This document shows positions 58,540-64,000 of a stretch of 64,000 bases of DNA, in pieces. The stretch is from positions 62,001-126,000 of the forward strand of contig CAIYTH010000048.1 in assembly GCA_903929135.1 (NCBI GenBank). Direction: 5' to 3'. Under the pieces are notes generated by a model, which ran no database searches, was not told where the DNA came from, and worked only from the letters and a program-made list of their open reading frames with translations. Each line of letters opens with the position of its first letter. The first letter of the stretch is position 1. This DNA is from an uncultured Chlorobiales bacterium. Lineage in GTDB: Bacteria > Bacteroidota > Chlorobiia > Chlorobiales > Chlorobiaceae. The translations under genes and the position numbers were made by a program.

Positions 58540-59544
58540 TCAGCGATTGACAAGCCTCATCATGCCTTCGGGATAACGCTCCCCGACAGCCGAACCCCGG
58601 GGCAATGCCTCGGCGATCTCTTCCATCTCTGCCGGGCTGATGACCACCGAACCGGCAGCGATGTTCTCTTCGAGGTACTTCCGTCGCTTGGTGCCGGGAA
58701 TCGGTACGATGTCATCCCCCTGCGCCAGCACCCAGGCAAGGGCCAACTGGCCCGGTGCGATCCCCTTCCTCGCGGCGATCGACCTGATACGCTCCACGAG
58801 ATCGAGATTCTTCGTAAAATTCTCGCCCTGGAACCTCGGCGAGTTGCGGCGATAGTCGTCGGATGCGAAATCGTCAGGGCTCTTCAGTGCCCCGGTCAGG
58901 AACCCTCGCCCGAGCGGGCTGTATGCCACAAGGCCGATTCCGAGTTCTCGAATGGTCTGAAGGAGCTCCTCTTCGGGATCCCTCGTCCAGAGTGAGTACT
59001 CGTTCTGCAATGCGCTGACGGGATGGACTGCATGAGCACGCCGGACGGTCGGCACCCCGGCTTCAGAAAGTCCGATATACCTGACCTTTCCGGCCCTTAC
59101 CAGATCTGCCATGGCCCCCACCGTCTCCTCGATCGGCACTTCGCCGTCGACCCGATGCTGGTAGTACAGGTCGATGCAGTCGATGCCAAGGCGCTTCAGG
59201 GAGGCGTCGCAGCAGGATCGGACGTATTCGGGACGGCCGCAGATGCCGGTAATCGGCGCCCAGCTCCCGTCATCCGAGGGTTTGTTGCGCATGATGCCGA
59301 ACTTGGTGGCGATGACGAGCTTGTCCCGCCGCCCCCTGATCGCCTTGCCTATCAGCTCTTCGTTCGTGAACGGCCCGTAAGCGTCAGAAGTGTCGAGAAA
59401 ATTCACGCCGAGCTCCATGGCCCGGTGAAGGGTCGCTATCGACTCCGCTTCGTCCCGTAAGCCGTAAAAGTCTGACATGCCCATGCATCCGAGACCCTGT
59501 GCCGAAACGACGAGCCCCTGCGTGCCGAGTTTTCGCTGTTCCAT
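58540..59544 (-). CDS. Aldo/keto reductase
   Basis: 334 residues, the common size of (beta/alpha)8 NADPH-dependent aldo/keto reductases. The catalytic tetrad is seen: Asp and Tyr in [17 protein letters not shown], Lys in VIATKFGIM and His in [11 protein letters not shown]. The C-terminal cofactor region [15 protein letters not shown] is present. It resembles the YajO/auxin-induced-protein subfamily that reduces small aldehydes or ketones. Native substrate unknown. It is divergent from the large barrel-protein gene. Confidence 0.93.
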   Translation of the reverse strand: MEQRKLGTQGLVVSAQGLGCMGMSDFYGLRDEAESIATLHRAMELGVNFLDTSDAYGPFTNEELIGKAIRGRRDKLVIATKFGIMRNKPSDDGSWAPITGICGRPEYVRSCCDASLKRLGIDCIDLYYQHRVDGEVPIEETVGAMADLVRAGKVRYIGLSEAGVPTVRRAHAVHPVSALQNEYSLWTRDPEEELLQTIRELGIGLVAYSPLGRGFLTGALKSPDDFASDDYRRNSPRFQGENFTKNLDLVERIRSIAARKGIAPGQLALAWVLAQGDDIVPIPGTKRRKYLEENIAAGSVVISPAEMEEIAEALPRGSAVGERYPEGMMRLVNR

Positions 59545-59699
59545 GATTCCCTGCGTCCCTTTCAGTCTTGCCGGAAAGATTCAGCCTTTACCGGCGATTG
59601 GAAAATGTTGCTTACTCTTCAACATAACCATAAGCGGCATCCACGTCAAGGCGAATGCAGGAGAATCCGACTTGACCGAACGAAGGAGACCCGGCAATC

Positions 59700-59706
59700 G
59701 TATATT
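59700..59706 (+). promoter_or_regulatory. GTATATT promoter-like motif before the barrel protein gene
   Basis: CGTATATTGC lies 53 bases before the chosen start at 59759, matching the motif seen before aroK, typA, hisN and the 9057 gene. Confidence 0.35.
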
Positions 59707-59758
59707 GCAGTTTGTTCCTTTCCGGAGCCTTACTCTGATCAACGAGCAGTCAAGCATA

Positions 59759-62563
59759 ATGCCTCCAGCTTTCGGCACATATCTCCCCTGGCGAACGATA
59801 CGCCGCCACACGGCAAAACCGCTCCTCAGGGCTGCCAGGATAACGATGCTTTCGGTTGCTGCCATGCTCGCCCATACATTCTGCGCATCCGCGCAGCCCA
59901 GGAAAATCCCGCCTGGACAGCTCGAGGGCAAAACCAGCGTCGTCATCGTTCCAGGGGCTGGTTATCGGCAGGGAACTCCCCGCAGCCTGGTGTTCGGCTC
60001 AAACTGGCGCGACCTGTGGAGCACTCCGATCGAAGTCCCGATCCTCGACCTCGGCTCCTTCTCCGGTGGATTGGAACCGCTTGAAAAAGAGGGGGACCAG
60101 CTTTCGGCAGCCCTGCTGTTCAGGGGGGCGAACGGAAAAGAGTACACGTTCCTGACGCTCGACAAGGACCCGGCAAGGAGCCTGTCGCCAAAAATCCGCG
60201 GCACGGCACTCGAAACCTACATCCAGGAGGGAGTAAGCTCGCTCAACCCTGTTGCCGCCCTGATCCTGGATCCTCTTCTTGATGCTGCCGGGGTTTATCA
60301 TCTGTCGCACCGTCTGGTGGTGATGCCTTATGACCATCTTCGTCTGGGAGCCTATTTCGACGAATTCGCCGGCCTTCCCGGAATGGTTGAGGAACATCCT
60401 GTGGGAAGCGATTCGGGCGGCAAGGGCTTCAATGGAGCCCGAAGGATCATCGGGACCTATGAGCTCCTGCATGCGCTGGATCGGGGCAACGGCAACACTG
60501 TCGATGGCAGGGCTTTTCTGAGAGCCAGGTTGATGGACATCCTTGTCGGCGACGGAGACCGTCAATCTGACCAGTGGCGCTGGGCAGGTTATGCAGAAAA
60601 GGGACAGACCTTGTGGATCCCGGTCCCGATCAGGCAGTACCATGCTTTTTCCCGTCAGACCGGCCTGGCGAAAGCGGGCTCCGGGATGCTGAATTTCGAT
60701 ACCTCATATCCGAAGATCAGGCAGCTTGCCGGTTCAGCCGGCTGGCTCGACCGCCGATTCCTCTCCGGAATCGACAGGAAGGAGTGGAACGATATCACGA
60801 TCGAACTGCTGCAGAAGCTGACCGACCAGGTAATCGTCGAAGCTGTCCGGAACATGCCGCCTCCGATGTATGCAAAAGAGGGGAAACGCCTCGAACGGGA
60901 TCTCATTGCCCGAAGGGACAGGCTCGGACAGGTTTCAGCAGAACTGTACCGCCTTTATGCTGAAGCGGTCGACATCCACGGCTCGGACATGTCTGAATAT
61001 GTCGAGGCCCAACGGATGCAGAACGGGGAACTCGAGGTTTCGATGTTCCGGAGGGAGGCCGGCTCAGGGTTGAAGAGCGGAGAGTCCTTATACCACCGTC
61101 TCTTCTCCCCGGATGAGACGAGGGAGGTCAGGATCTTCCTGCATGAAGGCGACAACTACGCCGTCATCGACGGCCCTGTCAGCGAAAAAAGCATCGCAGC
61201 CCGGTTCATCAGCGGCAAGGGAAAGAACCGGCTCGAAGATCGTACCATCGAGTCGACAGACAAACAACAACCGCAGAGCAGGAAAACGACCTTTTTCTAC
61301 GACCAGGGCCACGATACGGAAATTGTTGCCGAAAAGCATACTGCGGTCGACCATGACCGTGCCGGCGACCGGGAGGAACTGGCCGACGACCGTGCCAGAT
61401 ACGACCTGAAACCTCGTGATACAGGCAGGAAGGTCGTTGCAGACCTCTCGAACATGAAGGTCGACTACTCCCCCGATTTCGGGGCCCTTGTGGGTTGGGG
61501 CGCGTCAATCGAAGAGTACGGCTTCAATTACGATCCATACCGTTACCGTGCCCAGCTGGACGGAGCTGCGGCATTCGGGGAAGATTTCCGGTTCAGCCTC
61601 AATTTCAACAGCGATTTGAGAACGGTTTTCAGGAATGCGAGCGTCCACCTTGAAACCGGAGTCAATACGCTGGACAATATCAATTTTTACGGTCTGGGCA
61701 ACGAAAGCAACGCCGGCAGAACCGCACTCAATATCGCAGAGTTCGAAACACATTCGAAGATCGCCAGGCTCAAAGGATCGCTGAGATATCCGCCCAGGTT
61801 CGAAAAGGATTTTTACTGGGAGGGGGGCATCGAATCGACATGGATCAGGACCGAATCCGAACCGGGTTCGTTCCTTGTCGTTCACCGGAATGAGATACCC
61901 GGAGTCGACGTCGATTTCACGAACTGCCTGCAGCTCGGGTTCCATTACGATTCGAGAAGCAGCGGTGAGGTTCTGGACCTCTCTCCTAGGGAACCCTCCG
62001 AACATCCTGCCGGCAAACGCCTGAAGCCGAACACGACCGCACTCAGCGGAATGACCTTCGACATCGAGGGGAAATATTTCCCGGAATTCATCGGCAACAA
62101 GTCATCGTTCGGGAAGCTGGCCGGCGAATTCCGCACCTACCTCCCCCTGAACGATTCACATTACTCAAGGGTCGTCCTGCGTCTCGGAGGGCAAAAAAAC
62201 TGGGGGAAATATCCCTATTTCGAAGCCGCAACCATCGGGGGATCGGAATCGATCAGGGGGTACGACAGAAACCGGTTCGCCGGGGACGCCTCGGTGTATG
62301 CAAATACCGAATTACGGCTCTACTGCGGGAAAACCACGATTTTCATCCCGATACTCTTCGGACCAATGCTGTTTACCGATACCGGCCGCGTATTCGTCGA
62401 GGGCGAATCGTCGGACCAGTGGCATACCGGCGTCGGCGGGGGAATCTGGCTCGCACTCTTCGAACCCCGGTACAGCGCGCATATAGCCCTGGCAAGAGGC
62501 CTCGACGCCGGAAGGCTGAGCGGCGACTATGCGATGTACGCGAAGGTCGGGTTCAGCTTTTGA
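59759..62563 (+). CDS. Large exported protein: kinase-like N-terminal region fused to Omp85-type barrel
   Basis: 934 residues. A basic N-region and hydrophobic core (ARITMLSVAAMLAHTFCASA) form a signal peptide. The N-terminal half (about 45-420) contains a stretch, RLMDILVGDGDRQSDQWRWA near 256-276, that resembles the catalytic loop (D-x-D-R-x-x-x-Q/N) of HipA/CotH-type protein kinases, with His replaced by Gln. The C-terminal third (about 590-934) is an Omp85/BamA-type barrel with GGSESIRGYDRNRFAGD near 825 and a final Phe (GFSF). POTRA repeats are not evident. It is predicted to be an outer-membrane protein with a periplasmic or surface domain of unknown activity. The start is uncertain. 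Confidence 0.75.
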   Translation: MPPAFGTYLPWRTIRRHTAKPLLRAARITMLSVAAMLAHTFCASAQPRKIPPGQLEGKTSVVIVPGAGYRQGTPRSLVFGSNWRDLWSTPIEVPILDLGSFSGGLEPLEKEGDQLSAALLFRGANGKEYTFLTLDKDPARSLSPKIRGTALETYIQEGVSSLNPVAALILDPLLDAAGVYHLSHRLVVMPYDHLRLGAYFDEFAGLPGMVEEHPVGSDSGGKGFNGARRIIGTYELLHALDRGNGNTVDGRAFLRARLMDILVGDGDRQSDQWRWAGYAEKGQTLWIPVPIRQYHAFSRQTGLAKAGSGMLNFDTSYPKIRQLAGSAGWLDRRFLSGIDRKEWNDITIELLQKLTDQVIVEAVRNMPPPMYAKEGKRLERDLIARRDRLGQVSAELYRLYAEAVDIHGSDMSEYVEAQRMQNGELEVSMFRREAGSGLKSGESLYHRLFSPDETREVRIFLHEGDNYAVIDGPVSEKSIAARFISGKGKNRLEDRTIESTDKQQPQSRKTTFFYDQGHDTEIVAEKHTAVDHDRAGDREELADDRARYDLKPRDTGRKVVADLSNMKVDYSPDFGALVGWGASIEEYGFNYDPYRYRAQLDGAAAFGEDFRFSLNFNSDLRTVFRNASVHLETGVNTLDNINFYGLGNESNAGRTALNIAEFETHSKIARLKGSLRYPPRFEKDFYWEGGIESTWIRTESEPGSFLVVHRNEIPGVDVDFTNCLQLGFHYDSRSSGEVLDLSPREPSEHPAGKRLKPNTTALSGMTFDIEGKYFPEFIGNKSSFGKLAGEFRTYLPLNDSHYSRVVLRLGGQKNWGKYPYFEAATIGGSESIRGYDRNRFAGDASVYANTELRLYCGKTTIFIPILFGPMLFTDTGRVFVEGESSDQWHTGVGGGIWLALFEPRYSAHIALARGLDAGRLSGDYAMYAKVGFSF

Positions 62564-62624
62564 GCCCTGTCGGACAACACCTCGAACGAGGACATTCCAT
62601 CAACCCACAATCAACGCACCTCCA

Positions 62625-63185
62625 ATGAAAAAAAGAGCCGGAAGGTCAATGAACGTGCAACGCCCGGAGCTCATCCGAGAACTCATCGAACCTTATCGAC
62701 AGGCACTGGAGGCGGATTTCGAGGCATACCTCAACCACTGTTTCCGCATCTGGAACTTCTGCCTTGCCCTTGCCGGAGAAGGCGGTGAAAAAGAGGTGAA
62801 GATCGCCGTGGCGACCGTTTTCCATGATCTGGGGATCTGGTCGGATCGGACCTTCGACTACCTGCCGCATTCGAAAAAGCTGGCGCGCGAGTACCTCGAA
62901 AAAACAGGCCGGAACGGCTGGATCGACGAAATTCTCTGCATGATCGAGGAGCATCACAAGCTGACAGAATGGAAGGGAAATCAGGAATGGCTCGTCGAAC
63001 CCTTCCGAAAGGCCGATCTGATCGACATTTCAGGAGGACTGATCAGGTTCAGCATGGATGATGAGTTCGTCAGGGAGGTGCTGGAGGAGTTTCCCAATGA
63101 AGGGTTCCACAAAACGCTTGTCCGGTTGGCCCTGAAAAGATTCAGGACACACCCGTTCTCCCCCCTGCCGATGGTGAAGTGGTAA
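62625..63185 (+). CDS. HD domain phosphohydrolase
   Basis: 186 residues. The HD motif is in VATVFHDLGIWSDRT (His-Asp near 67), with upstream His in YLNHCFRIWNFCLA and a downstream His pair in IEEHHKLTEW that complete a metal site. Such proteins hydrolyse phosphate esters of nucleotides or similar. No second domain. ATG 62625 or 62649 could be the start. It lies 61 bases after the barrel-protein gene and may be co-transcribed with it; the substrate is unknown. Confidence 0.85.
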   Translation: MKKRAGRSMNVQRPELIRELIEPYRQALEADFEAYLNHCFRIWNFCLALAGEGGEKEVKIAVATVFHDLGIWSDRTFDYLPHSKKLAREYLEKTGRNGWIDEILCMIEEHHKLTEWKGNQEWLVEPFRKADLIDISGGLIRFSMDDEFVREVLEEFPNEGFHKTLVRLALKRFRTHPFSPLPMVKW

Positions 63186-63204
63186 CCTGTACCGGAAACC
63201 CGGA

Positions 63205-64000
63205 TCAGCCCGCTTTCATCACCCAGTAGAGTTCGTCTCCATGCCTGACCCTGTTGAATCGGCCAGAGGCAAACATCGACTCCATCGCCTGCCGGACGGC
63301 GTCGGGGTCACCCGGAAAACAGTCGAAAAGCGCGTTTTCGAGTTCCCGCTCCTGCACCGGATGGCGTACGGCGATGGCCGTGACGGCTTCGAGGAGGTCA
63401 GAAGCCCCCTTCAGGTTCATGGTGCCCTTGACCGGATGGATCAACGGGGTAGACCGGGAAAGGATGAAAACCGCATTGCGGATACGATCGTCGTCGGGAA
63501 TGTTGACGTGGCCATCGGGGGCCGGCCTGGTCGGAACCACGAGGTGCACCGAATCGGGATGGATCGCCTCGATCACCCCGGCAAGATCCTCGAGTGCCTC
63601 GTCCGTGTCGTTCATACCTGCGATCAGCATCACCTCGAGCCACAGCTTTCCTTTGTACTCATTCCTGAACTGCATGAGCCCTTCGATGTGGAGCCTGAAG
63701 CTGAAACCGGGCGCCGGCCGGTCGATGAGATCGTGGAGTCCGGCCGAACCGGCGTTCAACGAAGGAAGCACGGCATCGGCTTCGAGCAGTTCCTGCCTGA
63801 CCTCGCGAAGGTGCAGGAGGGAGCCGTTGGTGATGACTGCCACCGGGATGGCGGTGACCTTCTTCACTTCATGGATGAGCCAGCCGATACCCTTGTAGAG
63901 CGTCGTCTCCCCTGAACCGACAAAGGTGATCCAGTCGATCGGGACGCCGCTGTCGAGCGCCTCGATGATCTCGTCCAGGATCTCCTGGCGGGGGAAAAAT
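63205..64000 (-). CDS. Radical SAM protein (COG0731-like), 5' end outside window
   Basis: The minus-strand frame runs off the right edge. The visible 265 residues include WITFVGSGETTLYKGIGWLI and VAVITNGSLL, and VMLIAGMNDTDEALEDL further on, the core of radical SAM enzymes close to the COG0731 group (wyosine-synthase-like iron-sulfur oxidoreductases). The CxxxCxxC cluster motif should lie just beyond base 64000. The C-terminal part (about 150-220 from the visible methionine at 63867) is a small winged-helix-like domain. The function in bacteria is not established. Confidence 0.8.
   Translation of the reverse strand, partial: FFPRQEILDEIIEALDSGVPIDWITFVGSGETTLYKGIGWLIHEVKKVTAIPVAVITNGSLLHLREVRQELLEADAVLPSLNAGSAGLHDLIDRPAPGFSFRLHIEGLMQFRNEYKGKLWLEVMLIAGMNDTDEALEDLAGVIEAIHPDSVHLVVPTRPAPDGHVNIPDDDRIRNAVFILSRSTPLIHPVKGTMNLKGASDLLEAVTAIAVRHPVQERELENALFDCFPGDPDAVRQAMESMFASGRFNRVRHGDELYWVMKAG

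Overview
The window is a chromosomal segment of a green sulfur bacterium (phylum Chlorobi, family Chlorobiaceae). The evidence is a bchF-bchC-bchX bacteriochlorophyll cluster, a chlorosome envelope protein of the CsmH type, a CrtQ-type carotene desaturase, the C5-pathway tetrapyrrole genes hemA-hemC-hemD-hemB, a bacillithiol deacetylase (BshB1) and a high-GC, high-GC3 coding style. The gene order (crtQ, csmH, bshB1, bchFCX, hemACDB) agrees with what I remember of Chlorobaculum/Chlorobium genomes. I do not assign a species. I saw no rRNA, tRNA, CRISPR array, prophage or transposase gene.

Layout. Bases 1-6.3 kb hold the tail of a winged-helix protein, a three-gene operon (circularly permuted ATP-grasp, alpha-E, transglutaminase-like) and a PAS/GAF hybrid histidine kinase. 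From 6.4 to 16.8 kb are mostly housekeeping genes: tgt-rimO, recD2, aroK-aroB, a type III pantothenate kinase and yjbQ. From 16.8 to 20.1 kb lies an lrp-glnN (type III glutamine synthetase) unit with a clear palindromic operator candidate. From 20.2 to 24.8 kb are crtQ, three genes of the kind named for arsenosugar biosynthesis (ArsS-like radical SAM plus two glycosyltransferase-like proteins) and csmH. From 24.8 to 30.6 kb are an NtrC-type regulator, a PapD-like protein, dut, bshB1 and a peptide-binding lipoprotein. From 30.9 to 36.6 kb come bchFCX, a haem-c-type hybrid sensor kinase and an Hpt protein. From 36.6 to 46.3 kb are typA, a CcsA/HemX-like membrane protein, hemACD, an inverted two-gene module containing hisN, hemB and aroC. 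From 46.5 to 64 kb the content is more accessory: cysE, a SPASM-like radical SAM protein, queD, a sugar O-acetyltransferase, several small exported proteins, a decayed stretch, a Sel1-repeat protein, a second PAS/GAF hybrid kinase, an aldo/keto reductase, a large Omp85-type barrel protein, an HD phosphohydrolase and a truncated radical SAM gene.

How the genes work together. HemA, HemB, HemC and HemD take glutamyl-tRNA to uroporphyrinogen III (the aminomutase HemL is not in the window). BchF, BchC and BchX act late in bacteriochlorophyll a synthesis, CrtQ in carotenoid synthesis, and CsmH sits in the chlorosome envelope. AroK, AroB and AroC are shikimate-pathway enzymes. Tgt and QueD belong to queuosine synthesis. 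The most unusual things I see are a BchX iron protein ending in a sigma-70 region 4-like helix-turn-helix tail, a single protein joining a kinase-like domain to an Omp85 barrel, the arsenosugar-type trio between carotenoid and chlorosome genes, and a two-gene antisense module inside the hem cluster bracketed by 13-bp direct repeats. Starts were chosen from reading frames, family lengths and Shine-Dalgarno-like sequences. No database search was run.
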